DNA of 64,000 bases from Brassica napus (GCF_020379485.1 NC_063448.1:23273726-23337725), one strand, 5' to 3'. Counted from the stretch's first letter, positions 36,501 through 47,413 are shown. The notes: generated from the sequence alone by a model not told the origin. A program made the numbers and translations.

Positions 36501-37178
36501 GAGATACAAGGATTTGGCGAAACTTGCTTGGAGCTTGTTAAAGCGCATGTTCAGTCCACTGGGAAACGGCCTAACAAGATTGTGATCTTCCGTGATGGTG
36601 TCAGTGATGGTCAGTTCGATATGGTTCTCAATGTGGAGTTGCTTGATGTGAAGCTCACTTTCGAGAAGAATGGTTACAATCCGAAGATAACTGTTATCGT
36701 GGCGCAGAAACGTCATCAGACCCGTTTCTTCCCTGCTACGGACAATGATGGAAGCGACAAGGGGAATGTGCCTTCGGGTACGGTGGTCGATACCAAAGTG
36801 ATTCATCCGTTTGAGTACGATTTCTACCTTTGCAGTCACCATGGAGGCATTGGGACGAGCAAGCCGACGCATTACTATACTCTGTGGGACGAACTTGGAT
36901 TCACTTCGGATCAGGTTCAGAAGCTCATCTTCGAGATGTGCTTTACTTTCACTCGTTGCACCAAACCCGTCTCTCTCGTTCCTCCGGTGTATTATGCTGA
37001 CATGGTCGCGTATAGAGGAAGGATGTACCACGAGGCGAGTTCAAGGGAGAAGAACATTAGGCAGCAGCCAAGGGGAGCGTCTTCCTCTCTCGCTTCTTCG
37101 TTCTCTTCTCTGACTGTGGACGACAAAGCGATTTTCAAGCTGCACAAAGAGCTGGAGAGCGTCATGTTCTTCGTGTGA
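33599..37178 (+). CDS. AGO2: ARGONAUTE 2-like protein (AGO2 clade), 3 exons, 1034 aa
   Basis: Small-RNA-guided silencing effector. Exons read by eye: 33599-34043, 34381-35578 and 35717-37178, with GT-AG introns and a total of 3105 nt, so the frame is unbroken. Residues 1-70 form an Arg/Gly-rich leader ([10 protein letters not shown]), followed by a Gln/Pro-rich segment to about 180. Then come the N domain (about 190-340), PAZ (about 389-509, with FDWPDL at its start), MID (about 590-730) and PIWI. The slicer residues are D768 ([10 protein letters not shown]), D841 ([10 protein letters not shown]) and D976 ([10 protein letters not shown]). This Asp-Asp-Asp triad replaces the Asp-Asp-His of AGO1 and marks the AGO2/AGO3 clade. 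The leader is short compared with AGO3, the exon number fits AGO2, and a miR403 site in the 3' UTR also favours AGO2. In Arabidopsis AGO2 binds 5'-A small RNAs and acts in antiviral defence. It looks fully functional. Confidence 0.95.
34044..34380 (+). other. AGO2 intron 1
   Basis: The donor GTATGT at 34044 and the acceptor TCTGACAG ending at 34380 interrupt a Gly codon (phase 1). Reading through gives a stop within five codons, so retention would leave only the Arg/Gly-rich leader. Confidence 0.85.
35579..35716 (+). other. AGO2 intron 2
   Basis: The donor GTATGT at 35579 and the acceptor ATGGCAG ending at 35716 split the Gly codon in GPSGGEITGNF (phase 2). Retention would add about 16 codons and then stop, giving a protein with N and PAZ domains but no PIWI. 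Confidence 0.85.
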
Positions 37179-37293
37179 ACAAAAGGTTTGGGGTTATATA
37201 TTTGTGTTTTGGGTCCCTAAGCTGAACTTTAAAATTGCTACTATTGAATATCGGAATAGTCCCAATAACGCAGTTATACTCCTTTTATCTCAA

Positions 37294-37314
37294 GGAGTTT
37301 GTGCGTGAATCTAA
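37294..37314 (+). promoter_or_regulatory. miR403 target site in the AGO2 3' UTR
   Basis: The 21 bases here are GGAGTTTGTG followed by CGTGAATCTAA. They are complementary to plant miR403 (recalled as UUAGAUUCAC GCACAAACUCG) at 20 of 21 positions; the single mismatch pairs with the miRNA 3'-terminal base. It lies 116 bases after the stop codon. In Arabidopsis, miR403 represses AGO2 through a 3' UTR site, so position and match agree with AGO2 orthology and predict the same control here. Confidence 0.9.
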
Positions 37315-38106
37315 TTGGGTTTTTTCTTTTCTTTCTCTTTTGTTTCGGTCGTTGTGTTGAAAGCACTTTGTGTTTGGTATTGTATTGCTCTTTTGAGCGG
37401 AGACTACTTATGGTGTTTTATTTTAATCAAGAATCTGAGTTTCGTAATTAGTTCATATTGTGCTATCATCCTCGCATTTCTGTGTATGAGTTTTGCTAAA
37501 GCTTTAGAGTCTGGGAGATGGACGAAGGCTGTTCCATGTTTGTTTGTGTCTGAATTTCCTTCACTGATTGGCTTTCTGCATTTTCTAAATTACAACTTCT
37601 GCTAGAATTTGCTTGTGGTTATGATCATTCGTTTGATCATGCAATGTCTATCACATTGAGGATGAGTCTATGAGAGGCATGCACACAAAATAACACATTT
37701 GCCTTAGATTTTATTCAGTTATGGGCTCTGTTTTTTCTGATATTCCATGGGACCATGAACCATGAGGTAGATGTTGACTTCATATACATGATTGATGGTG
37801 GTTTTGGACTATCCCAAAGTTTTATTACTGAAAATTTAGAACGGGGCTAAAAAGAATCTCATTGATTGGTTGGTTTGTTGCATTTACTACATCCAAATCC
37901 CATCATCAGTGTACACTAACTTTTTATTCTTCTTAACATGTTATACTTTATGCCCTTTTCAAAAGAAGCACCTTATATTTTCAGTAAGATTCGTCATATG
38001 TTTTTTTGTATGTTATAAGAAGTGTCACATGCCGTTTTTCACTCGCTATATAACGAAAATCATTTTTTTTGGTGTAATTCAATTTATTATCTAATAACAT
38101 ACATAC
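37315..38106 (+). other. AGO2 3' UTR end and downstream DNA
   Basis: T-rich 3' flank with no convincing gene. Frames at 37315-37605 and 37870-38094 are translations of T-rich DNA. The retrotransposon insertion begins 928 bp after the AGO2 stop, and the 5-bp CATAC target (38102-38106) precedes it. Confidence 0.5.
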
Positions 38107-38400
38107 TGTTGTAATTAGAGAGTTTTAGAGACTGAATATTTCTGTGTTTTATTAATGATCAATAGAGGTTCCTTATATAAGAATTACAAAGTACAGGAAA
38201 AAAGAAATTATCCAAAACCTAATACAACATGAAATAGGAAAAGATCTAAAACAGAAAAGGAAAACATTCTAAGACTAAGACGGTCTAAACCGACCGTCTC
38301 TCTCTCCTCGGACGACCGCCTCTCTCTCTCCTCCTTTGGCCACGGCTTGGGCCTTGTCTTGGTCATTGGTTATGGGCCATCCACTTAATGATTTATAACA
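38107..38400 (-). repeat. 3' LTR (left)
   Basis: 294 bp, plus-strand TGTTGTAATTAGAG to ATTTATAACA, with TG/CA ends. Compared with the right LTR it has about 15 substitutions and a 10-12 bp segment (around TATGGGCCA, 38391 region) that the other lacks. Confidence 0.9.
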
Positions 38401-40769
38401 CTCCCCCTTGGATGCCATAACCATACAGGATTCGTAGTACGCTTCATGTTGCCTCATTAAAACCTTATCAGGAAAATCCAGTGGGACAAAACCATGATGA
38501 AGGAAAAAGAGTACAACACGCACTACTCCCCCTGATGTGAACCTCACTGTAGGTTCTACATTCTACGCATCTTGGTGCGTGATATTTCATGTATGTATAG
38601 GATGAGAGTAATCAGCCAGTTTCATTACTGAACCGTAATTAGACCATTTTGACTTCTTAGGTCGTTTCTCATGTCCTTTGACATTGAATGTCCCGGTAAA
38701 GCATGTGTGCTAAACAATGTGAACCATATTGTCCTCGGAGATCACTATTTGGTATTTGCAAATCGTGTTTGCATGTGTCCATAGTCTAGACGTGATCGTC
38801 TTCTATCAACTGCTCTTTACTTTGGCGATTTATGGTTACCATCGACCATGTATCAATCTGGCCGAATCATGACCGGGTCATAGACCTCGTCTATAAGTTC
38901 ACTACTTGTCTCATGAGTGTTCAAGATCAATGATCATTGCTTTGAGTTTATAACCTCTTATTATGGCTCTGCGGCCGAACACTCTTATGGATGTGGACAT
39001 TGATTTCTTTGCCTTAGGAAGTACCATATCTATCTCGGACATTGTAGTCCTTTATCCATCTCTTAATGGTGTCTCATGACCTATGTTGCTGTGGATTATA
39101 TCACACATTGAAATATATATTATTAGGTCATAGATCTCGGCTCTCACAAGTTTATGGACTACAATACATTTGTATCATGTTGATCTTTTGTCTCTACTAG
39201 CCCGTGATCAAAGGATAAGAGCCGGACGCCTTTTAGCTTAAGGGCTGGACCTCTTTAGTCGAAGGACCGGACGCCTACTGATACGTTATGTATCAGTCTA
39301 CTAACCTCTTTTAGGTTTAGTACAAACACAAAGGATTTCAAATGTATATGGGCTTGTTATTGGATTGTCTTTTATACAACTCCAAGATCATGCGTGATCA
39401 ATTTCTTTTACATACTATATGCAGCTGCTTTAGGTTTCAGTCCATGAATCAGCTTAGGAACGAAGCTGTTCTTTCATCTTATCCAGTGATCCATATGCTG
39501 CTTACTACATCATTTGTATCTAATATCTTTCTTATGACCAGACCATTTTCAATTTCGAAAATCTGTAGCAGTATCCACCACATAGGAGTTTATCTCCTTA
39601 TAATCTGTTCCTTTGATCTCTGTGAGTACCTTGTGTAACAAACTATGATCTAATGTTGTTAAGTAGGAAGACATGAACACTCTTAGACCTCGTGATCATG
39701 TGCCTTCTCTCACGGTTTCTTTACCTCACAAGATCCATCTATTTCATTGGTTTATCAGATGGCGTTTCTGTATATGGCCAATACGTCCATCTCTCTTTTA
39801 GATACTTTGAACCTCCACGTTTTATCTTTTCTAATCTTTATGATCTTTTATGATTGTATGAGTACTCATTCGTGGGTTCATGATCCTCGCTTATCTCTTT
39901 ATGTTCAAGTGCTATAACTTTATGTATCTTTATACAAATGTGTGTGTGTCGACACTTTCATGTGGTTCCATTATGTTCCAGACATGATCTATAGATTTGA
40001 GATCTTATTATCCAGGACCTTTATTACCTAGTAGCTTGGCGTCCCAAGACTACATGGTTTGGTACCTTAGATGTGTAGCTGCGCAGCCTTTTCTCAATGT
40101 CTGTTTGGTTTCTAGTATGATCTCGGATCTATCATTCCATGCACCATTCCTTTCTATCCGAGATCCCTTTATCTTTATGGAACACTTGGTCTATCTTGTA
40201 TAGACTCTATAGCAACTTGATTATGTCTCTTCTAGGACATTCATTTGGTGCTAAGCTGGTTAGTCATTTCTCGGGTCAGTGTCTGGCATTTCAATTAGCT
40301 TCTCAATTAGTTAGCTTTATATAATCTTTCTTTGGACGTCTTAAATCATAATGTATAGTCCGAGGATCTTTGCCAAGACAATGATGATTAAAACCATTCG
40401 TACTTTTAACATTCTTTATCCAGCTTATAATCTTTCTCCTTTAATATTCGGATTCATTTGTTTCATGCAATCCGTACCTGGCCACTATTTGATCACCCAT
40501 GTTTTGGCTCTCGGTCCTTTTTATTTCGTGGAAAAGATCTTATTTATTTATTCCAATCCTCTTCTGAGGTTCCATCTTAGACGGCACATGTATGTATGTG
40601 GTGGTTTATTCAAAATCTCTTAAGATGGTGTATGTCTGGTTTTATGACCCGTATTCAATCTGAGATGAGAATATCTATGCTCACTTATAAGGCCGGATGC
40701 ATATGATCATATTATCATTTTATACATGTAAAATCATAATGTTCCAAGCTTATAGACTTTAGAATCTTA

Positions 40770-41035
40770 GTCTTATAGATAATGGCTTACTTGGCCGAAC
40801 CTTTTATGGTAATGGCCTCTCTGGCCGGTTATGGCCCTTGCGGCCGACCTGTTCATAACATGGTCTCTTTGGCCGAGTAATGTCCTTATGGTTTGGCCGT
40901 TTTGAAACATGGCCTCTACGGCTGAGGAATGGTCTTTTATGGCCGAGCCATTTGTAACATGGTATGGCCTCTACGGCCGAGGAATGGCCTTTTATGGCCG
41001 AGCCATTTATAACATGGTCTTCAGACCATAGTGGT
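40770..41035. repeat. GGCC-rich reiterated motif inside the retrotransposon
   Basis: Phrases of the type ATGGCCTCTACGGCCGAGGA and ATGGCCTTTTATGGCCGAG, then CCATTTGTAACATGG, repeat with variation about eight times between 40780 and 41030. It is non-coding; imperfect palindromes (TGGCCGA / CGGCC) suggest RNA stem-loops. Confidence 0.7.
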
Positions 41036-41752
41036 ACACGAACTTGTAGTATTGATCATGGGTTTATCCTCTCTCCCCCTCATGACCATACTATAAGGTC
41101 GTGGTGCTTGGGACAATTAAGCCTAATGAGTTTCCCTTTGTGTACATGTTTCACAACGTGAGATCTTTTACGGGATAACTCTGTGCCTTTTCAATCTTTG
41201 CATCGAGTTTAGACTTTAGAATGGCTAATCCTATCATGCCATATAGTGTAAAATTTCGTGGTGTATCTCAATATGATCACCACGGTTCTTGCCTCTCATC
41301 ACACTGATCTTATAGCATAGTTTAAATCAGTAGAGATCATTAGGTATAGTTTCGACCACTTTCTTATAAGGTCTTAGGCGATTTTTCTTTCAAAATCTGA
41401 AGGAACTTGTTCCTTTTGTTTGCCCATTGTTTCTATTTAGAAACCATATTATCATAATACAATGGGTCACATATTATTGGGTGTATCTAATGTCCTTTAG
41501 AAAATGCCTTAGCTATAGTTTCTTTACTAGGCTCACTATACTACTTTCACGATTTCTTACTTGGATATTATGCCCTTTAGGCAATTCTTTATCAGTAAAA
41601 TCATTCATATGTTCAAGTAAGATCAGACAAGATATAATGAAATCAAAGCAAACTCTTTTATATATATATAAAAATCGTGAATCATCAAGTAGGTCAAAAA
41701 CAAATCACAAAATCATAGACTTAAAATAAAATTATCATGTCGAGATCTTTCT

Positions 41753-42435
41753 TTAGTCAATGTATAAGCCGGCCTCACAATCTATATTACTCCACACGGC
41801 TTTCTTGGATTCATCCTGATCCAATGCCTCGGGATATCTCATCTCACTGTTTTGTTGCTCAATGCATCTTTTTTTTTGAAGTTTCTCAAATCTGTCAATG
41901 GTATCTTTAACTTTCTGCTTTCTTTGCTCAGTTGCCAATAGGTATGACAATAGGTCATTATAGGTTGTGAAAACCTTAGCTGTATATGATAGCAACCGAT
42001 CCTTTGGATGAAATGTGGAATATGTTTTATACAGTAGATCATTATCTGCAACCATTTCATCACATAGTTCAAGACTATGTGCGATTTTCATTAGAGCAGA
42101 ATCGTATTCTTCCACGGATTTAAAATCCTGGAACCTGAGTATCTTCCAATCATTCATGGCTTTTCGCCATAATTCCATTGAGTATATGGATTTTAGTTTT
42201 ATCCAAAGATCATAAGGATCCTCAATATCTTCATACTTATTTCTTAGTTCCTCAGTGAGATGATAGCGCATAATTGTTATGGCTGCTTTTCACTTTCAAT
42301 TTCATCATTTCTTTCAATGATACATTTCCCGAGTCCTCTAGACTTCAGGGCAATTGAAGTGTTCATTTCCCATTCTGGATAATTATCTCCAGAGATATCT
42401 AGGGCAGCATAATCCGAAGGCTCAAATCTCGACAT
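41753..42435 (-). pseudogene. copia-type gag of the TR-GAG-like element
   Basis: The minus-strand ATG at 42435 opens MSRFEPSDYAALDISGDNY, then PEWEMNTSIALKSRGLGKCI, the N-terminal signature of copia gag. A frameshift near 42285 leads into the frame 42271-41753: MRYHLTEELRNKYEDIEDPY, DLWIKLKSIYSMELWRKAMN, DWKILRFQDFKSVEEYDSAL, ending in AVWSNIDCEAGLYID. That is the Retrotran_gag_2/UBN2 core. No CCHC zinc knuckle follows. Whether the frameshift is a lesion or was never expressed as one protein is uncertain. About 1.6 kb of leader separates it from the 5' LTR. Confidence 0.8.
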
Positions 42436-42519
42436 CTGAAATCATCAATAAATTCATGATTTAGAATTCTTGCAACCAATCAGTGCATATGATTTCATAA
42501 GTCTTATCTATAATACTTT

Positions 42520-42760
42520 AGGCCACACGGCTTTTCAATATGATGCTTAGGCCATATGGCTTTGCATTGTGATGTTTATACCTCACGGCTATTATGTGAT
42601 ACAACGATCTTAAGGATCGGATCATAATGCAATCTGGTTTATATAACCATTCGACTACTAGACCACACAGTCACTTTGATATTCACTAAGCCACACGGCT
42701 TTTAATCAATCAAGGGCACAAGGCCACAAGTGTGAGCAATGCATTAGGCCACACGACCAT
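42520..42760. repeat. Reiterated AGGCCACACGGCTTT motif in the element leader
   Basis: Variants of TTAGGCCACACGGCTTT recur at about 42519, 42549, 42576, 42661, 42690, 42728 and 42746. They lie between the 5' LTR and gag of the minus-strand retrotransposon, the position of packaging and dimerisation signals in LTR elements. That role is inference only. Confidence 0.65.
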
Positions 42761-44020
42761 ATACAAAACATGATCTAGATTCAATTCTATTTCTTAGTTG
42801 TATATCTATTAAGTTTTAGAATTAAACGATCTAGCAACCTAAATCTCATTCAATATGTAAATTCTTTAAATCAATCTTTCAATCTTTTAAGTAATGAGAG
42901 ATTTAAGGTTTCAAGGCCTTTAGGAATATCAATCAAGATTAAGGGTTTCAAGGCCTTAAGGATTTCGAATCTTGAGATTAGATCTATTAATCAATCTATC
43001 AATCCTAACATCTCAGATCATCAATCATCAAACAAAGACTTTTTAAAACCGAATTTAAACTTTTTAGGGTTTCAGTTTGAGTGATTTAGATTCGAATTTA
43101 AACAATCCTATCAATAGCTCTAGGTGATCAAACAATCAAAGTTCAAATCAAACAATTTAAAACCAATTTTCCAAAATCAGGGTTTTTAGGGGATTTCGAA
43201 AAACTTTGATTTTTGATCAAGGGGATTTGATTTGAGATTCAAAATCATTAAAACTTTGATTTTAATTGATCAATGGATCAATCTCAAATTATTGTTTAGG
43301 AGATCGGACTTATTCGAGCTCCGATTTACTCTTTAGGGTTTGATCTATTTTTCCTATGGCTTTCATCTTTAGAGTTCTGATTTTAGGGTTTCAATCTTTA
43401 CAAAACAACCATGTTCAATTCATGTTCTCAGAATTAGGATTACCTTTGTTTTGCAGATTGTAGAACCCGGACCACCAAGAGAACCTCGAACGGACACGAG
43501 ATGGGACAAACTGGAACGGTCGCGTGCTGAGGCGAGACGCGTCTGATCGGGATCGGTAGTTTGGCGTCTGGTCGTGGATGTGCGCCGAGGACGTCAGACG
43601 CGTCTTCTTCTTGAGTTTGCGAGCAGGTTGATTGGGAACTCAAGCTAGCTGTGATGTGAACTGGAAACTGAGGTCGACTAGGATCAGGAACACCTTGGGG
43701 CTGGAGCTGATCGGGTGTTTGTAAGCCAAACGCAAGCAAGAACAATTTGGAGTTTTTTCGGAATTAGGGTTCCAAAAGACCAAGACGGCGCCGAGTATTG
43801 TTTCTGCGAGTGTGGGCGCGTCTGAGATCGGATCGAAAAACGGTTTGCGCTGATGGATTCGTCTCGTCAAGAGGTTCAATTTGATATGTGGCTCGTTGTC
43901 TGGTTCCTCGGGGTTTGATAGATAGATCGATTTTAAGTTACGTCTGTTTTAGGGTTTATGTGTGACGGATTTTAGGTTAGGTTTTGTCTCAGGGTTTTGG
44001 AGTCTATCGTGCTGATAACG

Positions 44021-44304
44021 TGTTGTAATTAGAGAGTTTTAGAGACTGAATATTTCTGTGTTTTATTAATGATCAATAGAGGTTCCTTATATAGGAATTA
44101 CAAAGTATAGGAAAAAGGAAATTATCCAAAACCTAATACAACATGGAGTAGGAAAAGATCTAAAACAGAAAAGGAAAACATCTTAAGACTAAGACGGTCT
44201 AAACCGACCGTCTCTCCTTCCTCAGACAACCGCCTTTCTCTCTCTTCCTTTGGCCACGGCTTGGGCCTTGTCTTGGTCATTGGTCCACTTAGTGATTTAT
44301 AACG
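44021..44304 (-). repeat. 5' LTR (right)
   Basis: 284 bp, plus-strand TGTTGTAATTAGAG to ATTTATAACG. The terminal CA has become CG. It would be the promoter-bearing LTR of the minus-strand element. Confidence 0.9.
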
Positions 44305-44309
44305 CATAC

Positions 44310-45219
44310 CAGCTTCTTCTTTATTTTGTTAAGCTTCCTATCTTCGTATATTAAATAGAAAAATATGGAACCAAATCTTTTGAAGAAAGATACGCCAAGA
44401 AAATGAAAAAGACATGGTAGTCGAAGTGATTCACACGAATCGAATTATGTATAATAATATTTCTATGCTTATTCTATTTTCATTCGGTTCGTTAGTGTCT
44501 GGTTCATGTCATTTTACAAGTTACATACATTAATTAAACGTATGTTTTCATTTATGTTTGACAAATTTTGTTTTTCTCACCCATTAACATAAGTTTGACA
44601 AATTTTCACTAGTCTTAGCATTTTACCCCAAAAAGGTAAATATATTTATAAACATAATTTTTAGAAGTATCAAATTAAGTGCCCAATTCTAGCCTTTTAA
44701 TTTTAAAATAAGTATTTAATTTTCGTTTTTTTTACATAGTTTTTTTTTGTTTAGTGTAATATAAATACAGAAAAATAAATTAAATAAATAGCTATATACT
44801 TTACATGTGACTGGTATAAATTTGAGAGGACAATATTCTCTTTCGGTACAAATGAGAGTATAGTATACGTGTTACCAAATTTTACCAATGATATAGGCTC
44901 TAACTAGTAACCATTAAAAAAATTGGAGAATAAGAAGAAAATGAATAAATAAGAGGAAAAACTATTCTTCTTCTAATTTGATAAGGAATAATTGTAATCT
45001 ATTATTTCTTAAATGTTAACGAATGTAAAAGAATCATAGGAAAAAATATTCATTGTAAATGAAATAAATTGTAAGGAATGATAAATAATTCACTATTCTC
45101 AGTCATTCCCTTGGTCACCCCATTTAGAGCAGTATATAATACTATTCTATTTTTGATAAATACAAAATATTAGGTGTTTTGTCCGCGTATGCATGCATAG
45201 ATATTTTATAATTACTTAT
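44310..45219. other. AT-rich intergenic DNA, no gene seen
   Basis: No frame, repeat border or RNA gene could be supported here. Confidence 0.4.
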
Positions 45220-45650
45220 TAATACATGCATTACTAATTAAAAACTATAATGATAAACTATTATTTATATTTTCATTTGAAAAGTCTTACATACTGTAAT
45301 TTAAAAAAAAAACACTATACTCATTATTAATAAATAAATCTTATAAATCAATCAGTATTTCTTTTCAATTATATAAAATTAGGAATTTTACTTGATTAAT
45401 ATTTAGTTATTTTTTTAATTTAATATTTTTAATAAAAGATATTTTTATTAAAACACGTAACCAAATATTAATCAAGTAAAATTATTAATTTTATATAATT
45501 GAAAAGAGAATATTGAGTGGTTTTAAGATTTATTTATTAATAATAAATACAATGTACAAATAAATTTTCAAAAAGATTTATAATACGTAAGAATTTTCAA
45601 ATGAAATCATAAATAATAATTTATTATTGTTGATTTTTAATTACCTAGTA
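45220..45650. repeat. Long imperfect inverted repeat (foldback or MITE)
   Basis: The left arm (about 45220-45405) and right arm (about 45450-45650) are inverted copies. In the core, TTTTCAATTATATAAAATTA and TTTTACTTGATTAATATTT on the left pair with AAATATTAATCAAGTAAAA and TAATTTTATATAATTGAAAA on the right. Outer parts (ATTAATAAATAAATCTTA / TAAGATTTATTTATTAATAA, and TTTCATTTGAAAA / TTTTCAAATGAAA) also pair. The loop is about 40 bases. Transcribed, it would form a hairpin of well over 100 bp. Exact termini and target duplication were not resolved. Confidence 0.75.
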
Positions 45651-46317
45651 ATTTTAAAAGATTTTTAAAATGAGTCACCCGAAAATACTAAAATATTTTT
45701 AACTTATATAACCTTAATTGCCGATTTTTAAGTTCAAATCAATGAACTACTATTATTTTAACCCAATAACTTCAAAATTATCAAAAAACTAAACCAAGCC
45801 ATAGACTAAACACAAATGTTTTGGTATCAGCGAGTTTTTGGATTTATTATCAAATCAAACCGAATATCAAAAAACCAAAACAAATATTATTTATTGTTAA
45901 AATATATTGAAAACAAAACATTTTATTTTTGAAATATTTATCTCTTTTTTTCGTTTTGATCAAAACGCTTCTTTCTTCCTTCAAACTGATAGAAATAAAA
46001 CCCTGAAATCCAAGTTCTCCAAGAATCGACACCAATTTTTGAGTTGGACGAGCTAATGTCATATTTTGTTCTCTTTCTCTTTTTCCCTTTCTAGTGAAAT
46101 CTTTTGTATAGAGCTTGGTAAGTTGAACCTCCTACCTTGTTTCTTCTCAGCTTTCTTCTCGCATTTGCTTATGAATTTTATTCTATTGAAATGTTGTTAC
46201 AATATTAGTGCAACATTGTTATTATTCTAGAGATGATAATAATCAGAAATGTACATTGGCTCCTAAGGAAGAAAATGGTTTTTTTCCTAGACCAATTGGC
46301 AAAACTATGATTAATTA

Positions 46318-47413
46318 ATATATTTCCTATTCATTGATAACATCGGATGAGGTTTTTACAAAACACATTTAAAAAGAAAAAAAACAATTATAAATTATCT
46401 GATGATTATCAATTAGTAAATGGGATCAATAACTGTTTATTCAACCTCTAGTCTAGCTTTCCTATTAGGATTCTTTATTTCCAAATCCTTGTAAATAAAT
46501 AAAATCTTGACAGAAACAAAGGACATGGAAACACAAACAAACGTAGAAGTTTTCACCCATGGACTAGGTATTAATTTCAATCATTTATCTAATCTAAAAG
46601 GTTACATTCATTTTAATTTTGTTGTTAATTTATATATTTTATTCATTAAATATATAAACAATATTAACCACTCTAACTTTTAACGTGAAATCTCGAATGC
46701 GAAAAGTTACTTAGCAGATAATGGGGATGATTGGTTGGGGCTGTAGATGCTCTGGACAGCCAAAATTTAGTCTACAGCTATATATGTCAACCAATCGAGC
46801 TTTGCTTTTCTTAAAAAACTCACAGCAAAAAAATCTCTGCAAAATCAAAATATGGCTGTAGAAAGCTTTATTTCCAGAGCAAAAAATTAGTGCTTTAGAA
46901 ATCTACAGCAAGGAAAGCTACAGCAAATAAATCTACATATTAAATTCTACAGCAAAAAATATAAACCTACAGCACTTACCAATCATCCCCAATAGTATAG
47001 ATATTTCCTAATCATTGATAACAGTGGATGATTTTTTTACAAAACACATTAAAAAAATAATAATAACCAATTATAAATTATCTAATGATTATCAATTAGT
47101 AAAATGGGATCAATAACCGTTTATTCAACTTCTACTCTAGTTTTCTTATTAGGATTCCTTATTTCCAAATCCTTGTAGATAAATGAAACTCTGACAGAAA
47201 CAAAGGACACGGCAACGCAAACAAACGTAGAAGTTTTCATCCATGGATTAGTTATTAATTTCAATCATTTATCTAATCTAAAATGTTGCATTCATTTTTA
47301 TTTTGTTGCTAATTTATATATTTTATTCATTAAGGTTATAAACGATATTAAGCACTTTAACTTTTAACCCGAAATCTCGAATGCGAAATATCACTTCACA
47401 AATAATAGTATAG
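46318..47413 (-). repeat. Tandem duplication of a Helitron-like 5' segment, about 410 bp unit
   Basis: A unit from ATATTTCCT.ATTCATTGATAAC to TTTAAC..GAAATCTCGAATGCG and ATAATAGTATAG occurs at 46322-46722 plus its tail at 46994-47000. It recurs at 47001-47411 with roughly 10-12% difference. The copies are head to tail. Each ends (plus strand) in AATAGTATAG, the reverse of the Helitron start CTATACTATT, so they look like tandem minus-strand Helitron 5' fragments. A MITE splits the first copy. Confidence 0.65.
46723..46990. mobile_element. MITE with GGGGATGATTGGT termini
   Basis: 268 bp with terminal inverted repeats GGGGATGATTGGT and ACCAATCATCCCC. A 3-bp duplication AAT flanks it (46720-46722 and 46991-46993). 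The downstream sister copy of the host repeat (47398-47411) shows the empty site ATAATAGTATAG, which confirms both borders. CTACAGC / GCTGTAG motifs repeat inside, in both orientations. The 3-bp duplication fits PIF/Harbinger- or CACTA-type elements. Confidence 0.85.

Larger units (their letters stand above)
38107..44304 (-). mobile_element. Complete LTR retrotransposon with gag but no pol (TR-GAG-like)
   Basis: Two LTRs (38107-38400 and 44021-44304) flank 5.6 kb, and a 5-bp target duplication CATAC (38102-38106 and 44305-44309) brackets the whole. Orientation is minus. The purine tract AAGGGGGAG lies just inside the left (3') LTR at 38401-38409. A primer-binding-like CGTTATCAGCACGATAGACT (minus reading of 44020-44001) lies just inside the right (5') LTR. 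Only a copia-like gag is found; about 3.3 kb (38410-41750) carries no integrase, RT or RNase H motif that I can see. It would therefore need enzymes in trans. Confidence 0.9.

Noticed and set aside
34749..37113. Frames of 92-197 codons antisense or out of phase within AGO2 exons 2 and 3
   Set aside because: Complete overlap with conserved PAZ, MID and PIWI coding; no independent motif.
39342..41729. Plus-strand frames of 60-100 codons inside the LTR element
   Set aside because: They oppose the element's orientation, have no domain and fall in its non-coding interior.
45311..45555. miRNA precursor candidate in the long inverted repeat
   Set aside because: Arms are far longer and more AT-rich than a typical MIR foldback, and no known miRNA sequence was recognised; a MITE or foldback element is more likely.
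46318..47413. Paired LTRs of a TRIM-type miniature retrotransposon
   Set aside because: The two roughly 410-bp copies are directly adjacent once the MITE is removed, with no internal domain, primer site or purine tract; tandem duplication of a Helitron-like end fits better.
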